DNA of 64,000 nucleotides, taken from positions 16,470,366 through 16,534,365 of the forward strand of contig CM028886.1 of assembly GCA_016801885.1 (NCBI GenBank), written 5' to 3'. A model generated the notes under the pieces. It was not told the DNA's origin and ran no database searches. It worked only from the letters and a program-made list of their open reading frames with translations. Origin of the DNA: Toxotes chatareus. Its lineage: Eukaryota; Chordata; Actinopteri; Toxotidae. Positions 37,080 through 49,690 of this stretch are shown here, in pieces (positions within the stretch are counted from its first letter, which is position 1; each line of letters starts with the position of its first letter). The position numbers and the translations under genes are program-made.

Positions 37080-37197
37080 CTAAATACTCACAGCTGAGCG
37101 CAAAGACATTTAAACTGAACCATATACCACATGTAATTTCGTTGGACATTGTTCAATGACAACAAAGGCTATTCTATTCTGTTCTATTCTATTCTAT
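37080..37197 (+). mobile_element. LINE-type 3' tail with (TTCTA) terminal repeats
   Basis: The text gtaatttcgttggacattgt, tcaatgacaacaaaggctat followed by (tctat/tctgt) pentamers is typical of 3' ends of non-LTR retrotransposons in fish: a short 3' UTR and then a simple terminal repeat in place of poly(A). The coding region is missing, as expected for 5'-truncated copies. Confidence 0.5.
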
Positions 37198-37369
37198 ACA
37201 CTGTACCTTCATAAAGTGTTTGGAGGATAGGGTGAAGGTACTACATTAAGAAGCAAGCAATATTCATAAAAGTATAAGAAATGTGACTATTTCTCTGTAG
37301 TTACATTTACATGCACAAATAGACAAATGGAGTATGAACGTGTTGTGTCAGTAGCGAGGGCACAACTTA

Positions 37370-37440
37370 AAGCTTTAAAGGGAGGTTGTTCCAAAAATTT
37401 GGGCCCACAACAGCGAAGGCACGATTGGGATCAGGACCTC
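37370..37440 (+). repeat. Possible repeat fragment (gttgttccaaaaatttgggc)
   Basis: aagggaggttgttccaaaaa tttgggcccacaacagcgaa ggcacg resembles text of the form gttgttccagagtttggg..cacaacagagaaggc that recurs in fish repeats. The 88-codon frame covering it is accordingly not treated as a gene. Confidence 0.3.
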
Positions 37441-38711
37441 GCCTGGGTGGAGGCTGCCTCACAAGAGTGGTGGACTTTGCTCATGATGTTCAATACATTT
37501 CTAAAACTTGTGTCCTCCTGTCCTCACCTAGGAAGCTCCCTTACTTCAGCTGTCTTCATGCAAAATCAAACAGTTCCAACATACAGATCTTAATCAGTCC
37601 ACTGCATCGTTTCATAACCTTGTTTTTCAAAGTCTTCAAGGCTGCAGCAGAACTCTTTATGATTCAGCTCCAAGCCTGCAGCTCTCAGCAAGACATGGCA
37701 GGGTCAGAAACTGTCAGCAGCCTGCTGTAACTCATTCAGTTGCACAGATCTCTCTCTGGATGTCTGTGTCTCAGGCTCACTCACCCACTCTGTTCTTCCT
37801 TGCTTGCTCAGTTGCTTTTTATCTTTATCTGACATGACAAAGACGAAAAGGGTCTCTTTACTCTATGCTATGAAATTTAGTTATACTGCATTTCAAACTC
37901 CATCTTTCATCAAAATTCTTCCAAGATGAATAGGTTTTTTAAGTTTGGGTGTCAGTGTCAAACTACATATAAAAGAGCCTGAGTGGTATTAATGCAGATT
38001 TTGTGTAAGCATCAGTAAAATTTGTTCTCATGAACATGTTTTATGAATGATGATTTTCAAACCCACTTTGAACAGATGAATTTGTTTAAGCTGAGCAGAC
38101 TGAAATGAAATAACCCAAATGCAAGATATTTCATCAGAGATGTGAACCCTAAATAATACAACAGAGAATATGTCAAATCGTATGCCTGAATGTTTGGGAA
38201 CCACAAAAAACAAAGGAGGATGAGAAAGAAAGAGAAAAGAAGGTGTATGCAAAAAATGCACAAGACCCGTCTTCCTACCTAACCTGGCTTCTGAAATTTC
38301 AATGAAAACTTCAGTATAAAAAACTGTAAACCACGTGTTGATGTGCATGAATTGAAGTCTCATTCTTCTCACAAACTTTCTCCCACATACAGACACAGGT
38401 ATGTTTGGGGGTGTTTCAGTTATCCAGATGTGGTGCCGTTTGCAAGAGAAGGTCCAGTGGGACAGAAAGGAATGTACAGTTGGCTTTGGACATACAGTGG
38501 GGCCTCTGTGCTGCTCAACACTCCCCAACTCTGTAGTGTGTAAAGGGAAATATCTAAGTGTGTGTGTGTGAACTGTACGTGCACATGTGTGATTACTTGC
38601 ATGCCCACACAAACACACAGATGCCCCTGCATGTGACCCTTAGTGGCCTGTGAAGGGATTAGACCACAGCAGGGTTCTATGGCTGTCAACCTGTCTTCAG
38701 TCCCTAATATG

Positions 38712-38739
<28 letters not shown>
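38712..38739. repeat. (CA)14 microsatellite
   Basis: Uninterrupted. Confidence 0.98.
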
Positions 38740-38743
<4 letters not shown>

Positions 38744-41085
38744 GCGGTTGTCATCCTGTCCTCCATCACTGTAACCTCTTCCACAGCCTTGCAGATGTTT
38801 CCTGAGGCCAAACTCTATGGGAACTAAAGGAGCTAAAGCAAGAACTGCACTTTGCTGTCTGCTACAACATACCCCCCAAAAATCTGCTTTATTTCCTCAT
38901 CTCATATATGGCATCATTTTCTCTGGTGTTGTCAGTTAATGAGGGCCTTTCTCCATGAAGTCTTCGTTTTGTGATGGAAGGCTATAAAACAACATATTTA
39001 AACCGAGCTGAATCATGAGAAATAAAACAGTTGTCAAACACACTTGCAGTCTGCATTTTTATGCTATGATCGAATGATTATTGCTGTAAAATGCTGTTGT
39101 GATTCTGCATCACAGTCATTCAGCTTCACACATGATGATGGTGCCACCTAGAGGTGCATTTGCATGCTCTTGATGAATGAGCCTGCACAGATTACAGCAT
39201 GTTTTCATGCAATCTTGCAGTTCAATAATAATACCCTGGCCACTCATTACATCAAGGGATATAAGAGTATACAGAGGCAACTACAAAATAGACATTGATA
39301 TATATTATTTATATATATATCTTTATTTTAATGTTACAATGAAAATTCAGCATTCATATTTGAAACTCAAATCCATGTTAAAATGAAAACCACATATAAA
39401 ATCTGTAATGGTAAAGCCTGGTAAATCATGAGATGATTTCTGTCATGTTTCTCCCAGCACAGTAAATACACATCACATCCTGTGACAACAAATTAAATGG
39501 CTGTTGTCATTCTTAATTTAGCTTTTAATTATAGTTTGTGATTTAAATCTCTCAGAAGTTACTCAGAAATGTACACACACACACCGTTCTTCCTTTTTCA
39601 CCGTGTCTCTGAGCTCTAGAGACAGAATGACCCTCCTAGTGTGTAACAATGTGTGATACCACTAACAGTACCTCCGGGGTAATAGAGAGGTTGCTGTTGT
39701 GTGTCTGTGTGCGTGGAATATATTCATGTGTGTGTGTGTGTTTTCATGCATCTCTTGGGGTACCCCAGCTGAAGCCAGCTGTATATCACAGCAGTCTCCC
39801 ATGTGTAACTTCAAAGTCGCAGCATGGTCGGTTCAGGCTATTTATGACACAGTCACAGGAAGGACACGTGTTTATGCTGGGCTTTGTGTAACAAAACCTG
39901 GACATATATAAAAATACTGCTCACCTTCCTACTGTCTCTATGTTTTCCCTTCAAGGATATCATGTCAGTAAGTTTTCCTAGTGACTTTTGGATCTAAGCG
40001 GACTGGAGAGAAATCTCTCTAGTCCTGGACAGCAGAAGCATACACACATGCCATGTGTCCTTCACACAACTTAAAACTAAACTATCCATGCTTTGAAAAC
40101 TGCCTTGCCACAGAGAATTTGACTCTCTTCACTGTATTCAGACTTTTTCTTTTTTTTTTTTTTTCAGTTCTGCCTGAAAACTTCTGGACTGTCTTGACGA
40201 AAGTCAAGACTGAACAAAAAAGAGGACAAAGAAAACAGAAAACGGAAAACAAAACAAAAAAACATATGGGGCGGAAGTAAACCTAAAGTGAAACGGTTTG
40301 TGTCTCCACATACAACATTTCCACAAGAACACACGAACAGTTTGGTTCCCAATGGCAACAGGAGTTATGGACCTCTGCTGCTAGTTACTTCATCTCTGCA
40401 GTGTTTGCGTTGGATTTCTTCAAGACTCTCATGTGCAGTTTCTGTCTTTTTTTTTTTTTTGTACAAGTTCAGCAGTTCAGAACTAAAGTGTGGCCTCAAG
40501 ACATGCATTGATATAGAAGTATCATCTCCTCAGCTCAGGTCTAGTCTTGACATTCTTTTGAATACACAGTAATTAATGTCAGATCCAGGCAGTGGGAAAA
40601 AACATGGAGAGGGGTTTCACACTCACTGGCCAGAGGGTAATATGAGATACTTCAAGGAGAGTTTAGCTTTTGGTTTCTTATGGGACACGAGGAAAGTTCA
40701 GGTTAGTGGCTGCTGGGTTTTGAATTTGCAACCCTGCGTCCTGAAATTATTGTTTATACTGTCCAAGATGCAACAGCAAATACATTTTACAACTTGACGA
40801 AACCTGCATTAGCATTTGTTTTCCTAAATACCTGTAATACAAGATCTGCTTGTTTTTGTGGTTATGTATGAGGGCGCTAATTCAAGAGATGTTCCTAAGG
40901 GTTGTATCTGAGGGTAAGGACAAATGACATATGCTGGTTTAGGTTCGAGGACTTGTTGTTAGTTCAGAAACTCAGTTAGTGAAAGATGGTGGCTTTGGTT
41001 AAATATTAAAATTGTCATTGCACAAGACAGAATGTGTTTACTTTTTAAATATTTAATCAAAACAAAGCTCAACTAAAATGTTTTA

Positions 41086-41122
41086 GTATCCTGAACCCAA
41101 CCTCATGCAGGACTCAGGATAC
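41086..41122. repeat. Short perfect inverted repeat
   Basis: gtatcctga (41086-41094) and tcaggatac (41114-41122), 9-bp perfect arms, 19-nt loop. Probably incidental. Confidence 0.5.
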
Positions 41123-42637
41123 CTCAGTTCGTTCTGGTCTCTGGTGTCACAATCCAAAGCACTGATTTCCCCGCAACTGTGTGGTAGAAAAACCTTGCAC
41201 CTCCGTGACTAAAATTAGGAATCCAGGCTGCAATTATGTTTCCTTCAAAACATATTTAGCAACACAAATTAGTAATAAATAAACATATATTCTAGCAAAC
41301 AGAGTTGTGGATTTGATAGTTCCCACAGGCAGCTTGCATAAGGGGTGGCATGGGAGTGGAATGATACTGAAGGAATATGGGATGCTGAAAATAAACTGGT
41401 TGCAGTGTTTTAAATGACCTCAAGGGCTTGAGGGATGTTTTAAGTTGGACCACTCTCTTATCCAAAGCAAATTACAGCAGGAGTTGCTGCAGAGCAAAGA
41501 TGCAGGTATCTGTCCACTCATATCAAAAACAGACTTGTCAAAAAAGTCCATAATTTTAATGAAATATTTCTTTTTATATATACGTTTTTCCCCCTCAGAC
41601 CTTTTTATTATACGCTGCGGCACATTGATTATTATAACGTGCAAACTCTAAAATCTTACACACTACTCTCAAGCTCTCACATTCTCTCCCCCTCCCACCC
41701 TCTGTCTCTCCTTCTGTCTGTTCCTGTGTGACAGAGTCAGTAACACCACAGCAGGAGGTGAAAGAAGAAGAGCTGGAGGCAGGAAGAGAGAGCTGGAGGG
41801 AGGGAGGAGGTGCAAAAGTGCAGCACAGAATCACACTTGACAGTAAAAGAGAGCAATGCAGAAACAAATGACACCGCAAAAAGGAGACGAAGGGAAATAT
41901 TTTTTTTTGTCTGCATGTCTGTATGTGCGACAGGGTGTGAGTCAATCCCAATAACTGCATGTGAGTCATTGTGTGAATGTGTGTGTCTGTGCTTATTTGT
42001 TTGTGTTTGTGTGTGTGTGTGTACGAGCGCGCACCAAGTGGGGTGCCAGGCAGCAGCAGCTGGGAAGGCCTTCCTCTGTTCTCCTGTCATCAATAAATGA
42101 TCAGAGTGGGCCATCTGGAGAGAGGGAACCACCAACCACCAGGACCTGGCACTGAACGAAAGACAGAGAGGAGGAGAGAGAATGTGAGGATAGATGGAGG
42201 GAGAAGTAGGAGAAAGAGGGAGATGGGACAGAAAGAGAGAGAAGGGGGAGAAAAGAGTAACATTCAAAGGAGATGGGAAGGCAGCTAAAGAGAGTAAGTG
42301 AGTGGAGAAGAGGTGGAAAAAGATGGTAAGAGAGAGTATATAAGGGCTTACTATGTTTTCTAATCCATCAAGGCAAGACTTGGAGAAAAACCAGAGCAAC
42401 ATATAAATCCTGGATCTCTGGATGCATGGTAGTTATTTTAATATATAATGCGATAGATTTTAATATATATGTACATACATACATACATACATGCTACCAC
42501 AAGATAGTACTAAGGAATGCAACTGCAAAAAGAAGAGAGGAAGACAGGAAATGCAGAGAAGAAGACAGGCAAGAGAGGATGTTGTGAGATGTCAGGAAGC
42601 GCTTTGGGCAGTCTCCTGATGTTAAACCTAAAGGCAT

Positions 42638-42643
<6 letters not shown>

Positions 42644-42704
<61 letters not shown>
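42644..42704. repeat. (CA)30 microsatellite
   Basis: Uninterrupted, 61 bp. Confidence 0.99.
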
Positions 42705-42705
<1 letters not shown>

Positions 42706-42830
42706 CACACAAAGACAATGGAGTTACCGGTATTCTGATTTGTCTAATTTCCAGAGCTAAAAAAAAAAAAAATCACTGAAATTACAATTTACTACTGTAT
42801 TCTTAAACCAAAGGAGATCTTCTCCAGAGC

Positions 42831-42852
42831 TTTTTTTTTTTTTTTTTTTTTT
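42831..42852 (-). repeat. T22 run
   Basis: Uninterrupted; an A13 run lies 60 bp before it (about 42760-42772). Confidence 0.95.
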
Positions 42853-43094
42853 AAATCAGTTCAGTGCAATTAGTTCCCTTAATAATACACCCACAATTGA
42901 TTTTAATCCTTGTTCAAAGCACAGTATACAACTATAAGCTCAGTGGAAGACAGTTTCTGGATTCATCTGGTATTCCTAATGGTCTCAGGAAGACAAAATA
43001 TGTAAAAATTCAGTTCTCACCAAAACCAAAGGGAGTTTTATGTAGCTGTAGAATATATATTTGATTTTTAATACCCATATATGTTTTATCCAGT

Positions 43095-43345
43095 CATATT
43101 ATTCATTCGTTCATCAATATTCCATATTCACTTATTCCTACTCAGGGTCACAGAGATGCTGTTGGGTATTCCAGAATACACTGAGCAGCAGGCAGGGAAA
43201 CAAATTCATGAACGTTCACACCTGTAGGCAGTTTCTAGCCTTCAGTTCACCTGACCTGTATTGTATGCGCATGGTCGGCGGACACTAGATTTTTTTCTGA
43301 CTTCTCTACATTAAACTGGGAGAACATAAAAACTCCCAAATCATT
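43095..43345 (-). repeat. Teleost tRNA-like SINE-type repeat, old copy
   Basis: Read on the plus strand it carries tattcctactcagggtcac, acactgagcagcaggc, gaacgttcacacctgtaggc and gggagaacataaaaactccc. These are the ordered landmarks of a very common fish repeat whose 5' end resembles a tRNA and whose 3' part contains gaccctgaacaggataagc-type text. It is in reverse orientation and diverged. It lies just upstream of the IS630-type transposase relic. Family name not assigned. Confidence 0.7.
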
Positions 43346-43779
43346 CTCCTTTCACTTTAAATGGAGGAGACAGTAGACCTCACTGTCTTGTGACATTTGC
43401 TCACATGCATTGGTCAAAACTGAAGTCAAGTTATCAAAACTCTTCACACAGTCAGCGAAACAAAAGTGTACATGGACCAAGCTGTGGAAAAAAAAATTGC
43501 ATTGCTCTCACACAAAATGCATTCCATGATTTTCCAAAATCCAGGAACTCATACTCTGCCACCTGCAAAACACTATATTTGTAGCACATTTTTCAAGTAC
43601 TAACAGACTACCTTCAAAAGGGTCAACACATTCAATATATATTCAATAATCATTCCAAACACAGCTGATTGTAATTTCAGCTATAAGCCAGCTATAAGTC
43701 CTGTTTTTAGTCTCGTTAGCAAACAGACAAAAGAGGACGGCTTGGATTGGATCAAGGAAGACAGGTTGGTATGGAAAGA

Positions 43780-44990
43780 AGAGTGGCAAGGAGAGGGAGA
43801 GTGCATGGAGGACAAAGGACAGGAAGACCAAAAATGGTGATCTCTGATGAAATAAGGGCCACAATTACCGACCATAAAAAATGCAGCATTCAACAGTTGC
43901 ATCAATAATAAGTGAATCCTTCAATGATAATTTAACTGCATATTACAGTGCAACTCAGTATGTTTATATTATTACATTTACTGACATTTTGAAATTTGCT
44001 TTGTGTTTTACAGGGATCAAGGATCCCAAGTGTGTCTCCAACAGGAGGGAGAAGCAGAATATTTTCAAATGTGCAGGAAATTGCCATTGTTGACAAAGTA
44101 ATTGGCAACGGGGCAATAAAACTGTGGAAAATCCAGAACAGATTGTCCCCTTTGAGAGAAACTCATCAGAAACTCGTGTGAAAGAACTCTGGTATCAATA
44201 TGTCCAGGTCAGATGTTCAATAAATAAGTCTGTTCAATAACCAAACAGACAGTACATGCACAACTCTGAATTATGTAAAGTACTGTAAAACTGTGGATTT
44301 ACTGTACTTTGGAGCGTAATTGAGATGGAAGCCAGGCAAGCTGAACACACGGTTATTTTTGTGGATAAAGCTGGATTCAACCTGGCAAAAACTTGCTGCG
44401 GGGGAGGAAATGTGATTGGCAACCTTGGATGTCCCATTGCAGAAAGAAGCTGACATCACAACATGTGCAGCACTGTCCAGTGATGGTTTGCTGCTACACA
44501 AACCACTAATTTCTCCTGAAAATACGGAGAGGCTCATTTCTTGTCTGGATGACCTGCATAACAGACTTGTGACAGCGGAGGAGAGAGGTCTAGGGGCAAG
44601 AAAGTCCCCTGCCTTTGTTGCTGTGTGGGTTAATGTGGCATTCCACCTCGCTGCTGCAGTCACAGGCTGGTTTGCTGTATATCCCAGGATGTCAGAACTA
44701 CTCCTGCCTCCATACTCCTTGTTCCTAAACCCCATAAAGGTGTTTTTCTCTGTGCAGAAGTGGAGGGTTTATCACCGCCATCCACATGATCACATGTCCT
44801 TACTGGATGCCGTGAATGCAGGGTGTGGAGATACATCTCTTGAAGACTGCAAGGGTTGGATTAGACTTTCCAGAAGATATTTTCCAAGATGCATCACAGA
44901 AGACAAAAGATGTGATGTTGATGAGAACTTGCGGCCAGATGCAGGAGAGAGGGAGGACTACAACCCTCACAGTGATGTACAGTATAAGTG
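43780..44990 (+). pseudogene. IS630/Tc1-type (DDE_3) transposase pseudogene, three exons
   Basis: Exon 1 (43780 to about 43931) reads RVARRGRVHGGQRTGRPK and ISDEIRATITDH, then after a deletion STVASIIS. Exon 2 (44014-44207) follows ttttacag and reads GGRSRIFSNVQEIAIVDKVI then FERNS and YVQ, with a frame break. A 107-nt GT-AG intron follows. Exon 3 (44315-44990) reads VIEMEARQ, FVDKAGFNLAK, a short deletion, then an open frame with ITTCAALSSDG, AVWVNVAFHLAA, LLPPYSLFLNPIKVFFS and GWIRLSRRYFPRC, ending soon after CDVDE. This is the cut-and-paste transposase family widespread in fish. The first catalytic Asp (FVD) is present; the second (WDN in the family) is V and the Glu after NPI is K, so it cannot catalyse transposition. 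Imperfect inverted segments near 43555-43590 and 45399-45430 may be remnants of its ends. Confidence 0.92.
44277..44310 (+). repeat. Hairpin inside the transposase intron
   Basis: AAAGTACTGTAAA (44277-44289) and TTTACTGTACTTT (44298-44310) are 13-bp inverted arms with one mismatch and an 8-nt loop, ending 4 nt before the intron 3' end. Confidence 0.7.
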
Positions 44991-46779
44991 ATTATACATG
45001 TTTTCTTTTTGTTGTTGTTGTTACTATCACTGCTGCAGCACTGAAATTTCAAGAATTTTGTTTGTTTCAACTTATTTTTCACAAATAAATTACTTTAGAA
45101 AAGACAAAGAAAAAATAAAGGATACTGAATGTGTTGAAACAGTTGCAGTTCTGATTCCTTCTTGTTACATGTACTTTAGTACAGTCAACAGAGAGAAAAA
45201 GTGTTATTCTTTTTCTATGATGAAATACTGATTTATGTGAAAAACAGTCAAACTTTAAAGATAAAAGTTTATCATTTATGTAATGCTCCCTGTTGCCACT
45301 GTTTTTGTTTTTTTCAAAGCTCAGCGTGTTTTGACTGACAATGTGCTTTCTGAGTGCAAACTGCCTGTATTATGGTCAAATGACCTTATTTGGAGTATGA
45401 AGTACAAAGTGTTTTGGCAGTGTGAATGATGAAATGAACTGTTTTAGCTGAGATGAATGTTGGTAGTAGTAATAGTTTTTTAAATGGACTTTACAGTGGA
45501 CCTTGCAATGATCTATTCAGAGCAAACAATGAAACACTGCAGTCAGTATTCAGTATGTATATTATGTAATATTGAAACACTTCCACAGCAAAAATTTGCA
45601 TGTTACATTAACGCACAGTCCTCAAAATCCCTGCACGTCATTTATAATAGTTTAGATTAGTTGATTAACATTTTTGCTGCTTCATCTACTGATTGTTTCA
45701 GGGTCGTCCTATACTTGGTATGAACTTCTTGCCATATGCCATTCATTTCTTTAGAAATATACTACTTAAAAGATGACATGAATGTGGAACCTGCAACATC
45801 AACTTATGTGATTTCTAGATGTTAGAGAGGGAATTAATTATTAATCAAGGAATAGAGGGAGTAGTTTACCATCTTTCAGCTCGACCACTAATACTAAATA
45901 TTGTAACATGTGTCTAACGCAAGGACATGAGGTGGACTGCCATTCAATAAAATATTTTGACAGGTACCAGAGCACTCTCTCTCTTAGCAGAAAGGCTTCA
46001 TCTAGTATTTATGGCAACAGAGTCAGATATATCAGTGGCCTTACAGTTTCTGGGGTTCAAAAGTTTGGTGTATGCTAGTAAGTAACAATTATTAGATGAT
46101 ATGTTATAGTCTGAATTACCATTTCCCATTATTACGACTTAGAGAGTCAAATTCATGTAATTTTGACTTCCTAAGTGATAAAGGCAAGTAATTATGTCTA
46201 CTAAACCCACTTGATTCTCACATCACCCAGTGTGAATACTGTTTACATAAAGTATATATTGTTTTTACAAGTGTAAAAACGCAGAAATCAATGTTGCAGA
46301 TTTCATATGGTAACACTTAAATACTTGCATTTTTGGATCATGACACAACATGTACACATGTGACTTCTTCATTATGTGAGGATTATTCTAAGCCTACATT
46401 GGTAGATATATTCAGCTTCATTTAACAAATTATTAAAGTCATAAATAAATATTTATTTCACATTAATACCATATTGTAATGTATATTTTATTGCCCATTA
46501 CTGTATTATTTTATCTCTTTCACATGCACATTATATTTCTTAATATCATGTAAACACACTTGAGCAGGCAAATTATTATGCTTTAATACTGAAATGTGGG
46601 TATTTGTTCTCCACATTGTCACTTTAACCTAATGATTTTACAGTGGGCTACCTCTTACCCTGGAGTTAAAACACTAAATTAGGAATTCATATTAAACATC
46701 CCCTAGCTATACTTACCAAAGAACCACTCTCTAAATGCATGTCTGTGTGCTTGTATGTGTACACGTGTGCCTAAATGCA

Positions 46780-46990
46780 GCCCTAATTTGAATATGCATG
46801 GTCATTTCAGATTTAATTTGCCTCACCGTGTGACTAATTTGTGCTCCAATAAGTAGCATATGCCCCAGGACATATAACCTAGCCATCCTTAGGTTCTAAA
46901 TAAGCCTTTATCATTCTTAGATGCTAAAAATGATGCGTGCAGTGATTAGCTATTTTAATTTAATTAGCCTATTAAAGGTCAGTATGGAAT
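46780..46990. promoter_or_regulatory. Possible homeodomain-site cluster
   Basis: Repeat-free stretch with atttaatttg, ctaatttgtg, attttaatttaattagcc and a palindromic tatgcat-type site. The density of TAATT cores is high, but the region is AT-rich, so chance is a real alternative. Confidence 0.12.
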
Positions 46991-48220
46991 AGCCAAGTAT
47001 AGGTGAGCCACACAGCATGCAGGAAGCAATTAGATTATGTGATGTAAGTGGGGAACAGGAGCAGTGTGTGCTACCATTTTTCTGTCTGGTGATCCTAACT
47101 TTTTGATTCAGTGAGTGAAGGCTGGACAAAGATGGAAGTAGCCACTTCCTTGCCTGCACCTTCTATCTTTAGGTATGTCTGTCTTCCCCTTAAGAAGAAA
47201 GTCAGTATTTTTTTATAACTTAAGCTGCTGAAACGCTGGAAATAGTCCACTGATATTTTGGCCCATGCTGTGTTAGCGGCATTTACATAAATTCTGCTAA
47301 CCTTTCTTCAAGCCAGTGGATGAAGATGTGGAATCTTTTCAAGCCACTGGAACAAACTGAATTTGTCATGTTCTTCAATCAGAGCAGATAATCCATATCT
47401 GTGAAAAAGGGTGGGCTGTAGCTGTAAAGGGATGAACCTGACCTGCAAAAAATGCTCACATAGGCTTTGGTATTTGCATGATTTTACTTGGTGTTTAGGG
47501 AGTTCGTTCATTGGCAGTGTGATGACCATAGATAAGCATGTCTAAGTCCTTAGGAACTATTCCATACAGAAACTCTGATAACATTAACTGTGACTGGTTC
47601 AGAAATAACCTGCAAAACATCAATATGTGTAGCTGAGTGTTCAATCTTAGGTCCTGTCCTTATTTTAAATTCTTAACTGAGGTTTGTACATCAATCACTT
47701 TTGCCTGTATGCATAAGACAGAATATTGTGTTCTGACACATTTAACCCACTGCAGCTCATATAGATCATATATGTATCATATATGTATCTGCCAAGAAGT
47801 GTGTCGGTAAGCTAGAATTTATGCAGTACAAGTGACATAAATGAAGTGATAAATGATCCCAGACTGATATTTTTCTGTAAAAAACAAAAAGTGTTTCACT
47901 GAATAAGACATGTCCCCCGACTTCAGCCACATTCACAAAGCCACTAGACTCCCTATTTCTCCGTGCCATTTCTGACATATACTACCTGTCACTGTAGGCC
48001 ATGTAAAAATAAAACTGTCACACATCCCAGTGTTGTGTTCCTCTTTCATCAAGTCTCCTTAACAATTAAATTAACAGCAATTAAAATTCAAGAGTTTCAT
48101 ACATTACCCTTTTTCTCCCTCAAAAGTCTGATTGTTGCCATTGCTGCTATTTATTATTTCATATTTAGTTAAGCTCTTTCAACAGTGTAATAATTTCCTG
48201 TCTCTCCACTAAAGATACAG

Positions 48221-48241
48221 CTTCTCTCTCTCTCTCTCTCT
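48221..48241. repeat. (CT)10 microsatellite
   Basis: Followed at once by a short CA tract. Confidence 0.95.
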
Positions 48242-48968
48242 GTCACACACACACGATACTTTTGTCACTTATCCCATGTACCAGCCATGACATGATGAAT
48301 TGTCTTCATCCCTTAGTCTCCAGTTGGGTAATACAAAGACAGACGTCGATCCACTGGGGATGAGCTTCATATAATTTAATCCTCTGTGGCTACTTAACCT
48401 GTCATTTCTGCTCTGTACCATGTGGGTGGAACATTGTGAACACTGTGAAACCCTCTAACCTTGTACTAAGGTATGGGAGCCCATCACAGAGAGGCTGTAT
48501 GGAGTGATGTCTTGTAGAATATATTGAGATGCCATAATAATGGTGGCCCCTGAGGACAAAGCACATACAAGAAAGAGCGCAAGTATTAAGGAAAATGTGC
48601 TCCAAATCCAGAAATGTAGCAAATACAAATAGGGTAAAAATAAAAGGCAAAGCACACACAACAAGAATTGCTACATCAAAAGAGCCTCAGGATGCTTGGG
48701 AGAGTGGTGGGTTCAATTTGGAAAAGCAGCAACTTTAAAAAGATATTCTACTCCCCCATCAGACTTTATGCACATAACCCCAACCCTTTATTAAATTTTG
48801 ATATTTTTCAGGCAAGAAAAAAAATCATTTTGATTTAAAATATGTGGTCAGTTTATCGAGATAATGTCTGCTCTGGAATTATGAATAAAATGAAATTCAA
48901 CATCATGCAGATACAGGTCAGGAGCTTCAGCTAATGTTCACATCAAACATCAAAAAATTTGATCTCAC

Positions 48969-49180
48969 ATGACTGCTGGTGCCTTATGGGCTGATTTGAG
49001 TATTTCTGAAGCTGCTGATCTCCTGGGATTTTCACACACAACAGAGTTTACAGAGTTTCTGAGTTTACTCAGAATGTTTACTCGTGTTTTCTTGGCTCAC
49101 TTTAAATTCCACAGTCTGAGTATTGTTGCTGGGCATGTGCATTCCTTTATGGTAACAATTTACCATCTTCCAAGGGGCCC
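48969..49180 (+). pseudogene. Tc1-type transposase relic with internal deletion
   Basis: The first part reads ADLSISEAADLLGFSHTT, the DNA-binding helix-turn-helix of Tc1-type transposases (family LSISETADLLGFSRTT). It is followed after a deletion by FLAHFKFHSLSIVAGHVHSF and MVTIYHLP, which match the family's catalytic-domain segment W.TLGPL...YLSIVADHVHPFMTTVYPS. Several hundred bases that normally separate these parts, including the first catalytic Asp, are gone. The downstream DNAPCH and NPIEH parts are absent too. The short frame now crosses the deletion without a stop, but it is a dead relic. Confidence 0.88.
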
Positions 49181-49499
49181 ACGAATGACTGCGAATTTGG
49201 AGGAAATTTCCAAAGAGACATCATTTGGATAAATTGACCACATATTTGAAATCAAAATGGCCACTTTCTCAACTGAAAAAAAAAAAAAATCAAAACTTAA
49301 TATAGGATTACACTAGGTTAGGTGCATAAGGTCGGGCAGGCATAGGTATTTTTTGCATTTGTCCAACAATTCCTCCAACTGAAACAACAATATGGGTTGC
49401 CTGATCAAACCTTGGATACAATCCATAGGAGCATACCAGAGAAAGGTGTACTGGAATTTTGTAGTCATGTTAACTATAATATACATGAGGTTAAGTTTG

Positions 49500-49690
49500 T
49501 GGAACAGACACAGCATTGGTAAGGTTTAGGCACAAAAACGACTTACTTAGGTTGAGGAAAAGATTGTAGTTTGGGTTAAAATAAATACTTCCTTAAGGTC
49601 AGAGGATGTTCGTCATCATGGTTACAGTAGTAGACACAAAGTTTATGTGGAACAACGATGGATAAAAGAAGTACTATTGGTTTCACATAG
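49500..49690 (+). repeat. Probable dispersed repeat (ggtttaggcacaaaaac type)
   Basis: Reads ggtaaggtttaggcacaaaa, gttgaggaaaagattgtagt, ttgggttaaaataaatactt. This resembles an interspersed repeat frequent in fish, lying 320 bp downstream of the Tc1 relic. It could be part of the same composite insertion; the boundaries are not clear. Confidence 0.5.

Larger units (their letters stand above)
37198..43094. other. No gene seen
   Basis: Microsatellites and anonymous DNA. The long minus frames at 38028-38618 and 41737-42402 pass through CA/GT and low-complexity sequence and are not supported as genes. A CATA tract lies at 42475-42492. Confidence 0.6.
45431..48968. other. No gene seen
   Basis: AT-rich DNA between the IS630-type and Tc1-type relics. 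tatatgtatcatatatgtatc (47768) is a short direct duplication. Confidence 0.6.

Noticed and set aside
38028..38618. 196-codon minus-strand frame
   Set aside because: Partly CA-derived, no recognisable domain, and no conserved neighbour or splice context. Most likely chance.
41737..42402. 221-codon minus-strand frame, the longest in the window
   Set aside because: It crosses GT/CA and purine-rich low-complexity sequence (HTHTQTQTNKHRHTH-type translation) and has no domain.
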